From: Bacteroidaceae bacterium
GTDB lineage: Bacteria; Bacteroidota; Bacteroidia; Bacteroidales; Bacteroidaceae
Assembly (NCBI GenBank): GCA_017458585.1
Contig: JAFTAJ010000014.1
Coordinates: 118,950-182,949 of the forward strand
Reading direction: 5' to 3'
Length of the DNA: 64,000 nt
In this document: positions 21,701-28,971 of the stretch, one piece after another
How positions within the stretch are numbered: the stretch's first letter is position 1
How the letters are laid out: the number at the start of each line of letters is the position of its first letter
Notes under the pieces: generated by a model
What the model was told of the DNA's origin: nothing
What the model saw: the letters and a program-made list of their open reading frames with translations, nothing else
Database searches by the model: none
Made by a program: the position numbers and the translations under genes

Positions 21701-24700
21701 GATGGGACCTTCGAAAGCGCCACCGTAAATAAACTCTGTCTCAGCCATTTCTGGAGTGTCGGACGTGGAATGGCGCGACACACCTGAGCTACCACCGTCG
21801 AGGTTGACGTAGGTGCTGTACCTTTCATCAGCCTTATAGAGATAACCATTGAAAGCGTAGATTCCAGTGGCGGGGTTGTAGGTGCCGTCAGGATCGGTTG
21901 TAGTCTGGTACTGCGTTGTCGAGGTGCCGGTAACAACCTCCGGTTTGCCTATGACACCCTTCTCAGCTCCACCGAAGACCTGGAAGACATAGCCTTCCTT
22001 CAGGTTGATGGTGGCACTGCCCCATATCTCTGTGTCGGCACCAAAACCGCCACCGAAGATGTTCATGGCACGTCCCAATACGTCCATACCTTGCTCGTCA
22101 ATGATGACACCGCTGTTGACCTTGGTGATGTTGTATTCGTCGTTTGCATAAAGAATTCCCTCACCCTCATTGTCTTCCTCTACATTGGCGAAGACATTGT
22201 CTCGGTCCATAATGGTTTCGTTGACATTGATAACCACATTTCCGTTAACAATACCTGCGCTGTAGCAGCCGCCGTAGATGTTTCCTCCCTTGAGGCGACG
22301 GTTGATGTCATCAGTGGTGCTCTTGCGTGTTGCACCTGTAGCCAGTTCGGCAGGATTAGCCACATCTTTGCCTGTTGTTACATCGATAGTGTGCCACTCC
22401 AGATGAGCCTGCTTGCCGTGAGAGCAAACTGAGTTGATAGTGGATAGTTCGCAGCCGTCGGTTGCCAAATATGTCGGTTTGCCATCTGAAAGGATAGGTT
22501 CATAGCTGGCATCTCTCTTTGTAACCCAACGCATTGGCTGAATTTTCAGACCGGAGAGGTTCAATATGACTGCATCGTTGATAGTGCCACCGGTAGTTAC
22601 ATTATCCTGGATAACACCATTGGATTTGGGACCGGTTATACCACCCCAATAAACAGCGTTTAGATTAGTGTGGGCAGGTGCATAGGCATAATTGCAACCT
22701 GCCACGAATTTGTCGTAAATGATAAGTTTGTGTTCCACATTGATAGTGGCGGTGCCAGGCCATGTCATGCTGCCGACGTTGCCACCGCAATATAAGGAAC
22801 CGATGGCCGAAGAATACGGAGTATAGGTGTCAGGATCACCATTTTCAGTGTTGTCAAACACGATGTGCGGATCCAGCGACATGGCGCAACCATCCATATA
22901 TTTGTCGAAAGTGACGGGGTCGGTCAGATCTATTTGGCTATAGTCATAGGATGTTCCGTTGACGGTGACAGAGCCCTTGTATAATTCCAGCACACCGTTG
23001 GCTGTGGCATCCACCATATTCGCGCCGTTGTCGCCGAGGAATACATTTTCGGCAATGACGTTGGAACCCATCTTCAACTCAATAATCGGTTTGGTTATAC
23101 TGGTGTTTTCAATCACCGTCGCACTGTTGCCACCCACAAATACCGAACCGCCGATGATGGTGAGGTGGTCTCTGTCCTTGCCCCAGAGACGCAGCGAGGT
23201 CTGCTCCACGTGGGGACGGAAAGCGTTCAAAGCATCGACAGATTCTACGCCAGCAGGAACCTCATAGTAGAAATCGCCATAGTTGGGGTCGTCCTTCAAG
23301 TTGGGATTGTCGGTATAAGCGTATGAGCCGTTACCGCCGCCATATACATCGCCGCGGATAGAGGTGCGGATACCTATTGCTGTGCCGCCCCACACACGGC
23401 CCGTGATGTCGTTACCACCATATACATTGGTGATATCGCCGCCACTCACAATTACACGTGCTGAAAGACCGTCAGGGATATGGTAGTTGGGATCGAGATG
23501 GCCCTCATCATCTAACAGTTGAACCTGTGATGCGGGAACTTCATGTCCATTGCCATACAGAGGATGCACATTGGCCTTACGACAACCGCCATATACGTTG
23601 ACGACGCTGATGTTAGAGCCCTCTTTTATTTCAAGGAGCAGACCTTGTTGGTATGTCATGTCTCCCTCGTTACCACCGGAGTAAAGGTCACGAATCTTTC
23701 CGTTTCGCAGGTTCCAGTGAGGATGGATGGCCATCGTGGCCTTGTTGTTACCACCAAATACACGCGAAGAGGTGTAATTAAGGCTGGAGATGTCGCTCTG
23801 GAATGTGGAGAGGCCCATATAAGCGGCCAACTCCATAAATGATGTAGTAAGTCTGGCCGCATAATCTTCATCGGTTTCATTCGGGAGCCGTGACGGCCTC
23901 ACCTCTGCCAGTCCCTTACTCGTGTTGTTCATGCTGATGACGGTGTTGTTCGTTACTGTCGCCATGTTACCGCCACCATAGACGTGAGCCACACAGCCAC
24001 CGTTCAGCTCTATATAGGCCTTGGCAAGCTCGGGCTCAGTGAAGCCGGCCTCACCCGTGTCGGTTACCTTTTGGACAATGACTGCACCAGTTACTTTATC
24101 TTTGATGTAGTGGGTGGTCTTTCCTGTTGACGGAACGTCATCTTCCGAATCATAGGTATAATCGCCGTTACCACCACCGAAGAGGCTACCGATAACGATA
24201 CGGTGTTCACCATCTTCTGTTGCCATCTTGCTGGTACGGACAAAGGCACTCCAGCTGTTGTCGATGGCGTTCAGAACTTTTTTCTCCTCTTCTGTTTCTG
24301 TACCGCGAATCACATCGGTCAGTTCTGCGGGTACTTTATCCACACCCGTGGCATCAAGACTAATCCCCGTGCCGACAGTGCCGGATATATCGTTTCCGCC
24401 ATATACCACCTTGGCGCGTATCTCACCATCTGCGTGCTCGCCGTCGATATTGACAAATGCGCTGCCAGCCACATTGGCCATGCGTGCACCACCGAAGATA
24501 TGGTTGATTTCTGCAGCACGGACAGTAACAGTGGTGTTGCCTCCTGTGTCGCCCTCATTACCGCCGCCATAGACATTGCCGCCAATGATGATTTGAGCAG
24601 AGACTGTGCTTAATTGAAAATTGAAAGAAAAAAACTGAAAGTTGGCTACGCCTATCAGCATAGTCAGCATTATAAATAGTCGCTTGATAAATATATTTCT

Positions 24701-24712
24701 ATAATTAATCAT
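12740..24712 (-). CDS. Giant secreted YGGGN-repeat protein with C-terminal sorting-like tail
   Basis: 3990 residues, complete. Residues 1-40 form a signal peptide ending VSAQ; its hydrophobic part contains an NFQFFSFNFQL stretch encoded by an AATTTTCAATT-type repeat. Residues about 42-1950 consist of VYGGGN/IFGG motifs every 25-45 residues, as in the left giant protein, predicting a beta-solenoid. Residues about 2015-2930 hold a different degenerate repeat of about 45 residues (YLCTEAY or equivalent, then a Gly turn, then Y-x-x-L-[ST] and F). A GLUG-like segment lies around 3160-3240 (WTPIGD, FGGRLHGDGYTISGL). The last 75 residues end GTTVTKMLVPGVYIVAGKKV and VIH, resembling a type IX secretion C-terminal domain. 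The gene lies 53 bases after the fimbrillin-like gene and one base before the four-helix gene. A surface adhesin role, perhaps with the fimbriae, is inference. Confidence 0.9.
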   Translation of the reverse strand: MINYRNIFIKRLFIMLTMLIGVANFQFFSFNFQLSTVSAQIIIGGNVYGGGNEGDTGGNTTVTVRAAEINHIFGGARMANVAGSAFVNIDGEHADGEIRAKVVYGGNDISGTVGTGISLDATGVDKVPAELTDVIRGTETEEEKKVLNAIDNSWSAFVRTSKMATEDGEHRIVIGSLFGGGNGDYTYDSEDDVPSTGKTTHYIKDKVTGAVIVQKVTDTGEAGFTEPELAKAYIELNGGCVAHVYGGGNMATVTNNTVISMNNTSKGLAEVRPSRLPNETDEDYAARLTTSFMELAAYMGLSTFQSDISSLNYTSSRVFGGNNKATMAIHPHWNLRNGKIRDLYSGGNEGDMTYQQGLLLEIKEGSNISVVNVYGGCRKANVHPLYGNGHEVPASQVQLLDDEGHLDPNYHIPDGLSARVIVSGGDITNVYGGNDITGRVWGGTAIGIRTSIRGDVYGGGNGSYAYTDNPNLKDDPNYGDFYYEVPAGVESVDALNAFRPHVEQTSLRLWGKDRDHLTIIGGSVFVGGNSATVIENTSITKPIIELKMGSNVIAENVFLGDNGANMVDATANGVLELYKGSVTVNGTSYDYSQIDLTDPVTFDKYMDGCAMSLDPHIVFDNTENGDPDTYTPYSSAIGSLYCGGNVGSMTWPGTATINVEHKLIIYDKFVAGCNYAYAPAHTNLNAVYWGGITGPKSNGVIQDNVTTGGTINDAVILNLSGLKIQPMRWVTKRDASYEPILSDGKPTYLATDGCELSTINSVCSHGKQAHLEWHTIDVTTGKDVANPAELATGATRKSTTDDINRRLKGGNIYGGCYSAGIVNGNVVINVNETIMDRDNVFANVEEDNEGEGILYANDEYNITKVNSGVIIDEQGMDVLGRAMNIFGGGFGADTEIWGSATINLKEGYVFQVFGGAEKGVIGKPEVVTGTSTTQYQTTTDPDGTYNPATGIYAFNGYLYKADERYSTYVNLDGGSSGVSRHSTSDTPEMAETEFIYGGAFEGPIMGSAIVHLGNGRIFNSFAGSCNADIMGHTETYVGVNAQGQLAFPFIRDHIYGGNDLGGRILGEKDFIDRVREDVAGIKDNIYDKDNSTKAAAYTEYQQGRVDYIFGGCYGTYDYKDPLYNAYFYSTASGVSSEKYGWSRKGHTKPRLGNAFVNFRPVVSNNPLNKAKRIYGAGQGISTKMGDYGIDSMQTRSYVLIDIPAASTEFSDLTVFGAGQNGGLGMGVAPATATANPDAVSAVIDLFRGDISNANVYGGSHEEGVTRRTVVNVPSISTIQVKNIFGGAFGIANDVPCDVYEANVNYSSSTAMVGGYQAGIYGGNNNFRRTIHGIVNINAPVWSDIEKGWLATVYGAGLGADTWSQYTEVNLNNGARVNEVYGGGSQGRVLNMESYKTWTITEPTIYTKIGAGYDDWTMDNNLVKLNGLDMRCNTNVYINKGATVSGYMYNGSLSGGYAYGAGFGTSATVSGTSYIGLHGGYVAKDMYGSGWGGSVYDQYKAQRATYNATAAAADKIADFTAGTNVFVEGGKVRRPYGGGYQGNVGYTELPFTVEDSQISSVPTLLANDAPAYTNVVIGIPESQKETINAVHAADNTKPSYGFYKGVPAVEWNAYGGGEKGGIIGTTHLTMYNGYVGYRYLGSDAVITGEDVAHNDDNATTIDERYIEKINDETAANGGIGNLQEHGNLFGSGFDDGSYADNTEVSVYGGYIRNSVYGGGEIAAVGRGETKESGTDNSVRELKGIWKGGTTKVSIFSGHILQNVFGGGKGFTAERGEQYGIGSVRRYTDGYVFGQAEANIHGGEIGTEEGIARGYGNVFGGGNIGYVYSSIGKKDTDGFYYLYENGAYVTDPSTHEKILTEDTKVVVAPYSLVTADGGVTVNGHTYAKGEYVTNEDLNTIATKGDAIWNKMDTESGIVIHNAVFAGGNVTQGSDLLYAQATTVFGNSTASLVDVFSRDFITLGEDGVGGLYGDGNLTFVDGYRELNITNFGTDYYGLSEAITYAQYLALNDRERAYFKLTYLCTEAYTDNNHITHNVNDEIDDEVYERLSDQDKAHWAVNQGVCSIYAGRMMNTIQRADFCGVFGSRLVMKGALDRIPSEVDYTKYTINRVGEVSLNQKSVSTYNHGNYFGIYNITKYLGALTSDVSFESTRKYKSGNDIYDDPDGKTYYSYKLGLQGNRNRNVAHSENELAMASGVYLELLQEPSRNYVGDEKVWGPVTGVIGLKLISVSTGEGGGYVYAKNIHGTKSASGLNHLTISTANTGAVTKNSYKYEKSTSSQWMESSGNFVIDSPLSIIDDCFPASNKFYPEYGTTGGDDTSPAHFWYIRGYYYIYNQEISAYTGSSQAYTETVNIPLTITAQGNGKLWIEDIKTNLYADAARFPFKEGSTTERETEVICRGTTYRSNDPITYWEWSNLSASEQAYFVNKSYVCVMDVYATADDAENNVAPVHKAGEVLAGETAYNTLSAQSWFDAKGETLAGTKAFRVTNDLTHSKGFELAVTLDNPAIWDEYYTDPTTGVTVPKASKDGDDLLGPTFKLNGSNNSYVFGQKEYILGDLVEEGIVDNYENGLSTTAKNNIDTSVYPQADFEPAYLALEECYITVNTDQSVHVVKNGAIPASYYNQLSNEAKTNFEEAHILTTTVQLTDQHLLSAGVLFTTDEVNKYLHDYPDKVTSAEFPKAYYCSKAGYYSGIEFSSGQSYQAVQYSGLKANERSNFTYNYDALDIMLDETFAGNTTTPANIAIYDKDPASNPIYSGKQYVDYSVIYTGSASSLTTTTGGSFAVANGSEYTREQYESLLNEKQYYTPISLNFSQNATQEVYVVREEIGQGGRIYTPGTTLTASEFALLSDDKKPKVDLITFYKSTGGNVDVQTYYYCTEAYTTRTAVTPAGESTAIAVGGTVPKGTLILGSEYADLPNNQTDFNVVANSPQEKSALYVSSDCDIYDFSQDRIFTVIYRYAYTEKDEQGNSIESISERHVLNIRVHFESGEPTISELLPPATILPGSTVGLNVPSVSEGAFTVLGGGWELYQNVNDANAHKNGVPYTNYTTPMYWYQNDWYVAYYAETYLGRTFSNAVPFTIANYHDIDNVMNDKEHHLYVDHPNVKRDSKIYINNGSCSSDNTKSKLDLLSDFFQLTLHNTMDANGNPVTISDGSVVDGHKTLNSRVNGGQYLDFILNSNVAPKAYTTWTPIGDATNCFGGRLHGDGYTISGLSNSLFGNLCGSVYNLGVTGSFTTAGIADTGVGYIENAWISTTGTPDTGVRAVFNNPNRTDASKPIQLVNCYYPADNAYDETHSEHGDAIKKPRKSFNNGEVAYDLNGFYLAKRYADSPNSGITTNKYSYYTITDNANNTLSTTPSDGYYRDTYAIYPHFRNNTKYLGYVESRYIDGDFIYSGGSIPTDINERYDADEDCYYPIWPDDYIYFGQMLTYGYYEANRPYQYTPSRITKSDRSASEGKKGATAWLVTGTNSNRVYRAPAYFRNSIMDVAHFNAFAMVPAKSTDETGARSAYPGMTAIDFTGYNDNSFVEGWSDGLFNKKVLDIETLTGFRSDGQTQNLLAYAPESNTNVTGILNTYFSDRAFTLIDNEYKNVGAVSAADMNSVKGHLVYKDDNNNFITKSDHLLVDRQDFNAPIAYTLGSNKRMWYQRRPDNYAVRQSGWEAISLPYSAELVTTQDKGELTHFYKKGDDNSFNEGYDTGHEYWLREYRGIEKTENDIATATMAYPNKVAGSEKEYYNTFLYDYYYQYTSNPRKDENKDEYQQNYYANYHTYSDYPYSVAAKPYIIGFPGSIYYEFDLSGSFEAQHTDAPVPTKLPRQVITLASFEGATIAKSDNELASGKVTASGYAFVPNYLNTEVEANTSYLLNSNAATLPGSSFDATATAATVAAFRPYFTKTSSGGSKAYRTIVFNDPSATEFKVDENINLSNHGDDVHISVGNSSVTLYSGLDQPTKVRIVNAAGVTMAEFTLEPGTTVTKMLVPGVYIVAGKKVVIH
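12743..12970 (-). other. Type IX secretion (Por-like) C-terminal sorting domain, candidate
   Basis: The last about 75 codons of the 3990-residue protein have the usual pattern of these tails: a beta strand (VTLYSG), KVRIVNAAGV, a GTTVT strand, GVYIV and a Lys-rich final strand GKKVVI. This would send the protein across the outer membrane for surface attachment. The transport genes (PorK-N, Sov) are not in the window. Confidence 0.6.
15930..18670 (-). repeat. Degenerate about 45-residue CTEAY-type repeats in the giant protein
   Basis: At least seven segments, around residues 2018, 2396, 2429, 2596, 2681, 2818 and 2874, share an aromatic or hydrophobic start often followed by Cys (YLCTEAY, YVCVMDVY, YYCSKAGYY, YYCTEAY, EVYVVREE), a Gly turn 10-25 residues later, then Y or F followed by x-x-L-[ST] and an aromatic residue. 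I do not recognise this as a named repeat. Confidence 0.5.
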
Positions 24713-24765
24713 ATTGTAGTGTAGTTGCTTTCAATTTATGTGGCCAAAATAGCAATTTCCAACGA

Positions 24766-25905
24766 TCAATTAGTTGAAAGGTTGATGGTAGGATTGTCGA
24801 GGTCGGGGTCTGCCAGCTGGTAGAGATAGGTGGGGGCAATGGTGGCAGATACTATTACCTGCTTACCTGCGCCAAAGTCGCCATCCAGAGCCTTAAGTGT
24901 CCATTCGTTGCGGGCGGTGCAGCCTTTTCGTACTATTTTGTCGGAAACGGTGCCGTCTGTATTTCGGTAATAGACATCATAAGTGGATATGAAGACAATA
25001 TTTCTGCTTGTACCATTTGGCATCGGAGTGAAGAACGCGGGTACAGTAATGCCTGTTGGGGTAATCTCTATTCCGTCATTATTGGTATCATCATTGTCGT
25101 GCTCGACATCAAGTATGGTGACAGTCTGTTCGGATGTAGAGCTAGATGGGGTGTAGGTGGTTTGTATGCTATAGTTGGGATCACTCTTGATGGTGATGGT
25201 AACTCCTCCCACGCTAGTGACCATATCCACTTGTTTGAGCTTTATAGCACGCAGATTGTAGTAGTTGGATGTTCCCTCTACCTTGTAATCTAGTCTCAGC
25301 TTGGCGTATAGATGGTTCATCAGCAAGTAAAGGTCGTTGTCGCCATCCTGAACAGTGATATAGAATTTGCCTGCGCTGGTGTAGTCATTTGTGGCTGCAC
25401 TGGTTATTACGCATAAATCTTTTGTGCTCACCGTGTTAAGACCTGTCAGAACCATTTGGGCGCCGGTGGAATAGTCGTCATTAGTGTAGGGGGTGATAGT
25501 GGCGGTTGCAGCGTCAGCGGGCATATAGCCATAGATATAATAGTAGTCACTGTTGCTACTGCTGGGCTCAATAGGCACCTTTTTAGACCACTGGTTGGCG
25601 GTGCTCCACTTAAACAGTACTCTCTGGACAACTTCGTTGTCCTTAGTTATATATATAACGAGGTCGCTGTTGGCGTTGCCATTGGTTCCCATATCTACAG
25701 TGTACCCCGCTGGCACAGAGCGTAGTAGGGGCACGGAGCCATAGCTCTGCGCAGAAGTGCGCAGGTTGAAGTTGACCTCCTTAGCTTGCTTGTGATAATC
25801 GTTATCGTCAGAGCAGGCATTGAGCATCAGTGCCAGTGCGAAAAATACAGGCATTAGCAAGAAGGCCTTTATATACCTTATTATATATATATATATATTA
25901 TGCAT
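24766..25905 (-). CDS. Fimbrillin-like lipoprotein
   Basis: 379 residues from an ATG. A lipoprotein signal peptide ends at the lipobox LNAC (Cys31). The mature part is beta-rich with no catalytic motif; segments such as YYIYGYMPADA and LYLLMNHLYAKLRLDYK match the general layout of fimbrillin-family (Mfa-like) proteins of Bacteroidales. It follows the second Mfa1-like gene by 33 bases and precedes the giant gene by 53 bases, so it is probably in the same operon. It could be an accessory or tip subunit of the fimbria; which one is not clear. Codons 3-8 are a run of alternating A and T (25882-25898) that is prone to slippage. Met18, just upstream of the hydrophobic core, could be an alternative start. 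Confidence 0.8.
   Translation of the reverse strand: MHNIYIYIIRYIKAFLLMPVFFALALMLNACSDDNDYHKQAKEVNFNLRTSAQSYGSVPLLRSVPAGYTVDMGTNGNANSDLVIYITKDNEVVQRVLFKWSTANQWSKKVPIEPSSSNSDYYYIYGYMPADAATATITPYTNDDYSTGAQMVLTGLNTVSTKDLCVITSAATNDYTSAGKFYITVQDGDNDLYLLMNHLYAKLRLDYKVEGTSNYYNLRAIKLKQVDMVTSVGGVTITIKSDPNYSIQTTYTPSSSTSEQTVTILDVEHDNDDTNNDGIEITPTGITVPAFFTPMPNGTSRNIVFISTYDVYYRNTDGTVSDKIVRKGCTARNEWTLKALDGDFGAGKQVIVSATIAPTYLYQLADPDLDNPTINLSTN
25882..25898. repeat. (TA)8.5 dinucleotide tract in the start region of the fimbrillin-like gene
   Basis: Seventeen bases of alternating T and A lie within codons 3-8 and encode an Ile/Tyr run. A change of one unit would shift the frame before the lipobox. Confidence 0.9.
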
Positions 25906-25938
25906 TGTATATTAGTAATTATTGATTTGCTCAGTTAA

Positions 25939-27804
25939 CTACCAATTGTATAGGGGATGATTCTCGGCAGAGATTGTTTGCCAGGTATTTACTGCCACAT
26001 AGACTGTGAACGGCAGACCAACATCCATGGATGGTACCACATTGCAGGCATTTTTCAGATTGCTTATAGTGACATTGAGAGTGGTCGCCTTATCCTGCTG
26101 AAATACGTAATGATCTGTAGATTCCAGAATTGCTGTGATGGGCAGATAGAGCTTGCACCCGGGGGGCACTAGGCCGGTCTGGGTCGTTATATCGTGGTCG
26201 CTGTTGTTTCTTAGCTCAAAATAGATGTTGACGTTGTCATCTGCTTTGCTGGGCAATACCAGAGTGTGGTTGACGATATAGTTGGATGTCTTGCCTATGT
26301 TGCTTGCCAGAGTGATAGGCGTTACAGGCGTAGTAGTGGCATCAGCGGGGTTGATAGTGTTGTCGTAGATGATGTAAGGCTTTTCCGTTCCGCTGGCTGT
26401 GATGGGGGTGAACTCAAAGTCAACAGCGTATTGTCCGCCTACGAGCACTCCCGTCAGCTCGAGGTCTGCGGCATTGGTGCCTACATTGTCTTTATCCAAC
26501 AGTGTGGATACACCGGCATCCACAGTTGGGGGGTCAACCAATAGAGCTGCGTCCAGACGTGCCACAGCATACTCCAGCGGGTTGATTAGCGCTACCGACC
26601 TTGTGGCGGGTGTCACTTCACCTTGTTGTTCTTCATACTGGGCCAGTATGGTAGTCCAGTTTGACGTGGTGACAGTAGTGTTGTCAAGGTGTGTATCATC
26701 GTCCACATTTATCTTGGTGTTAGCGCGGTAGTAGAGTGGGGCGGGGGTGGCGTAATGGTTTAGAGCCACTCCGGTGCCGAATATTTCCGGATTAGTTCCC
26801 TGCGACGGCCTATTGTCAACATTGTCAAAATTGCCGTCTATGACAGTGATGAATTTGTTGTTGACACCGGCACTCCATGCAATATATGCTGCTCCGTCGG
26901 GCAAGTTCAGGCCTGTTCCCCCTATTGAGGCGGGGTAGTCCTTGAAAGTGACGTTGTCGTTCCATGCCAGAGTGGTGCCGGCAGTCAGGTGGAGCACATC
27001 ATTAGCTGTGTCGCCAATCTTCATATTGCTGATGATGGCGTCACGCAGAGTGCCTGTCTCAGTGACTATGGCATCATACAATTTCTGCAGCGTAGCAAGC
27101 ACGTTGGTTGCTGAGCCTGCATGTTGTAACAGGAAGCGATCACGCAGTTTTTTCAAATTACCATTGGTCAATTCGCTCCAGCCACTAGTGTTGGCAATGC
27201 TGGTAAGATACTCAGCTATAGCTGTAGCCTCTGCGGGCGTGTTATCTCCTGTGTATATTGCCTTTGGGGTAAAGGTTATGTCAGCGGCGTCACCATTATC
27301 CAGTCCGGCATAGTTGAGGCTGCCGTTGGCAGCGTTGTCATCGCCTGTAGCTTTGCCGTAGCAGAGGAAGGCATTGGTGCCTAGCGTAATTGACACATCT
27401 TGATATACCTGTGACTGGCTGGTTGCGTTGAGTGCGGCAATGGTGTTGTTGGCAGGTGTGGTAGGTATACTACGTGCTGCCGGCAGTATGAGGTTATAGC
27501 CTATCCTCGTGTCAGTATTGGTGATTGCTGTGGCACTACTGCCGAGGCGGAAAGGTATCATCACTATATCCTGCATGCCGCGGAAGATGGGTGTGGTCTG
27601 TGCCTGTGTCACCGCTGTGGTTTGCTTGGTGCGATAGGGTGAGCCTCCTTGGTCAGCACCTACAGAGATGACAAATCTCGCCAGCATGGTAGGCTCTCCT
27701 AACTGGTATGTCTCTTCTTCGTCATCATATATGCAGGAAGAGGCGATGACGACAGTCATTACCATACAAAACCAAAAGCTAATATTTTTCAGAATAGAGA
27801 TCAT
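25939..27804 (-). CDS. Mfa1-family fimbrial major-subunit-like lipoprotein (second copy)
   Basis: 621 residues from an ATG. A lipoprotein signal peptide ends ASSC. It shares with the 600-residue gene upstream the opening FRGMQDIVMIPF (compare FKGMSEIVLFPA), the central AVARLDAAL (compare AVGRFDVKV), GVLVGGQ, and the C-terminal ISNLKNACNVVPSMD block (compare IKDLKNAYNIVPDLR). These fit the Mfa1-type major fimbrillin layout of two transthyretin-like beta domains. In this family the lipidated precursor is exported and cleaved, and subunits polymerise by donor-strand exchange. An intergenic CTAG satellite separates it from the Mfa2-like gene. Two Mfa1-like genes in one locus suggest a major plus an accessory subunit, or alternative major subunits. 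Confidence 0.87.
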   Translation of the reverse strand: MISILKNISFWFCMVMTVVIASSCIYDDEEETYQLGEPTMLARFVISVGADQGGSPYRTKQTTAVTQAQTTPIFRGMQDIVMIPFRLGSSATAITNTDTRIGYNLILPAARSIPTTPANNTIAALNATSQSQVYQDVSITLGTNAFLCYGKATGDDNAANGSLNYAGLDNGDAADITFTPKAIYTGDNTPAEATAIAEYLTSIANTSGWSELTNGNLKKLRDRFLLQHAGSATNVLATLQKLYDAIVTETGTLRDAIISNMKIGDTANDVLHLTAGTTLAWNDNVTFKDYPASIGGTGLNLPDGAAYIAWSAGVNNKFITVIDGNFDNVDNRPSQGTNPEIFGTGVALNHYATPAPLYYRANTKINVDDDTHLDNTTVTTSNWTTILAQYEEQQGEVTPATRSVALINPLEYAVARLDAALLVDPPTVDAGVSTLLDKDNVGTNAADLELTGVLVGGQYAVDFEFTPITASGTEKPYIIYDNTINPADATTTPVTPITLASNIGKTSNYIVNHTLVLPSKADDNVNIYFELRNNSDHDITTQTGLVPPGCKLYLPITAILESTDHYVFQQDKATTLNVTISNLKNACNVVPSMDVGLPFTVYVAVNTWQTISAENHPLYNW

Positions 27805-27815
27805 TTTCTTTTTTT

Positions 27816-27860
27816 CTAGTTAGTCTAGTCAGGCTAGTTTTTCTAGTCAGGCTAGTCTCA
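27816..27860. repeat. 9-bp CTAG-N5 satellite (5 units), intergenic
   Basis: CTAG at 27816, 27825, 27834, 27843 and 27852 with 9-base spacing, filling the gap between the Mfa2-like stop and the next start, and touching the stop codon of the Mfa2-like gene. Confidence 0.9.
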
Positions 27861-28844
27861 GAAGCTAGGATTATACGTGCCTCCGCTATTCCAGTCGAGG
27901 GTAACGCTTATGCCCACATCGGAAGCGTTGACAGGTACAACACTTCCATCGTTAGATAGTTGAGCTTTGATTATCTTGAACTGACCGGCCTCCAGAGGAG
28001 TTTCCACGGTCAGGATAGTTTCGGTTATGGTGCCATCGTCAAGGGTGACGTAGCAAAGGATTTCCCACTCGCCATCATCGTCGGAGGGGAAACAAACGCC
28101 GTAGTTGCACACCGAGTGGGTGGTGGCCGGCATAGTCACGTTATTCATGCGAATAACGGAGTTGGAGTTATGGGTGAAGGTGCTGTCGTTTATGCAGAAG
28201 CCATCACCTACTTTATTTATAAATGTGCGCACTTCACGCACGTTGCAGCCTGTGGTGTCGATGACTATAGCGGCAGCGCTGTTAGCCATATAGAGTGTAA
28301 CAAGGAAGTCTTGGTCTTGGTCGCTCATTACCTCCATTGGCACACGTGCGGTGAAGAGGCCTGTAGCATGGCTGTCGATGGTATCGCCTTTCTGCTGCAC
28401 GAGTTTGGAGTCTGGGCAATTGCCGTCGCCTTGGAGAGTGACGGTCTGTGCACCTGCTATGTTAGCGACGGCGAGGTGCATGTAGTCGCGTGCAGGGAGG
28501 TAGATTGTATAGCTTGCTTCACCTGCATTCATCTGGTGTATCTCCTGCTGCAAGAGTTCTTGCTCGCCGCTGGTATTGTAGAAGGAGAGGTTTACGTCTT
28601 CTGCAAATTCTCTGAAGATATGCTCTGTGAGGGCTTCGCGCAGCGCGTCAGCGATTTCTTGATCGACATCAGTACGGAGCACAGTACTGAGCTCTGTCTC
28701 TATGTTGGTGACAAGGCGCAGTGTGTAGTCGATAGTGTAATCTGTGCCGCAGTGGTCGAGATCCTCATTGATGGTGTCGCAGATACAACTTGTAGCGCCC
28801 AGCGCTATAAGCAGGCAAAACCATATTGGCTTAATCTTCAGCAT
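27858..28844 (-). CDS. FimB/Mfa2-family fimbrial anchor lipoprotein
   Basis: 328 residues. The signal peptide ends at lipobox GATSC, and the following CDTINEDLDHCG fits the short Cys-containing motif (C-x-n-EDL-x-x-C) seen at the N-terminus of FimB/Mfa2 proteins. The mature part has the two-beta-domain layout, with YTIYLPARDYMHLAVANIAG in the first domain. In Porphyromonas Mfa2 anchors the fimbria in the outer membrane and limits its length; the same role is inferred here. It lies between the two Mfa1-like genes, as is common in such loci. Confidence 0.87.
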   Translation of the reverse strand: MLKIKPIWFCLLIALGATSCICDTINEDLDHCGTDYTIDYTLRLVTNIETELSTVLRTDVDQEIADALREALTEHIFREFAEDVNLSFYNTSGEQELLQQEIHQMNAGEASYTIYLPARDYMHLAVANIAGAQTVTLQGDGNCPDSKLVQQKGDTIDSHATGLFTARVPMEVMSDQDQDFLVTLYMANSAAAIVIDTTGCNVREVRTFINKVGDGFCINDSTFTHNSNSVIRMNNVTMPATTHSVCNYGVCFPSDDDGEWEILCYVTLDDGTITETILTVETPLEAGQFKIIKAQLSNDGSVVPVNASDVGISVTLDWNSGGTYNPSF

Positions 28845-28872
28845 GATGTCTTGTTTTTTCTATTTTTATTTG

Positions 28873-28890
28873 CTAGTCCAGCTAGTTTTA
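28873..28890. repeat. 9-bp CTAG-N5 satellite (2 units) and GC-rich palindrome, intergenic
   Basis: CTAG at 28873 and 28882. It is followed at about 28898-28945 by a GC-rich block (CCCTCCCCGCGCCCC, GCGAGAGTGCGAGAGGGG). Both fill the gap between the first Mfa1-like gene and the Mfa2-like gene. Confidence 0.75.
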
Positions 28891-28971
28891 ATTTCCCTCC
28901 CCGCGCCCCCTCCCGCGAGAGTGCGAGAGGGGACGGGACAGAGAAGCGGAACACTCCGCTATGTTAGGATA

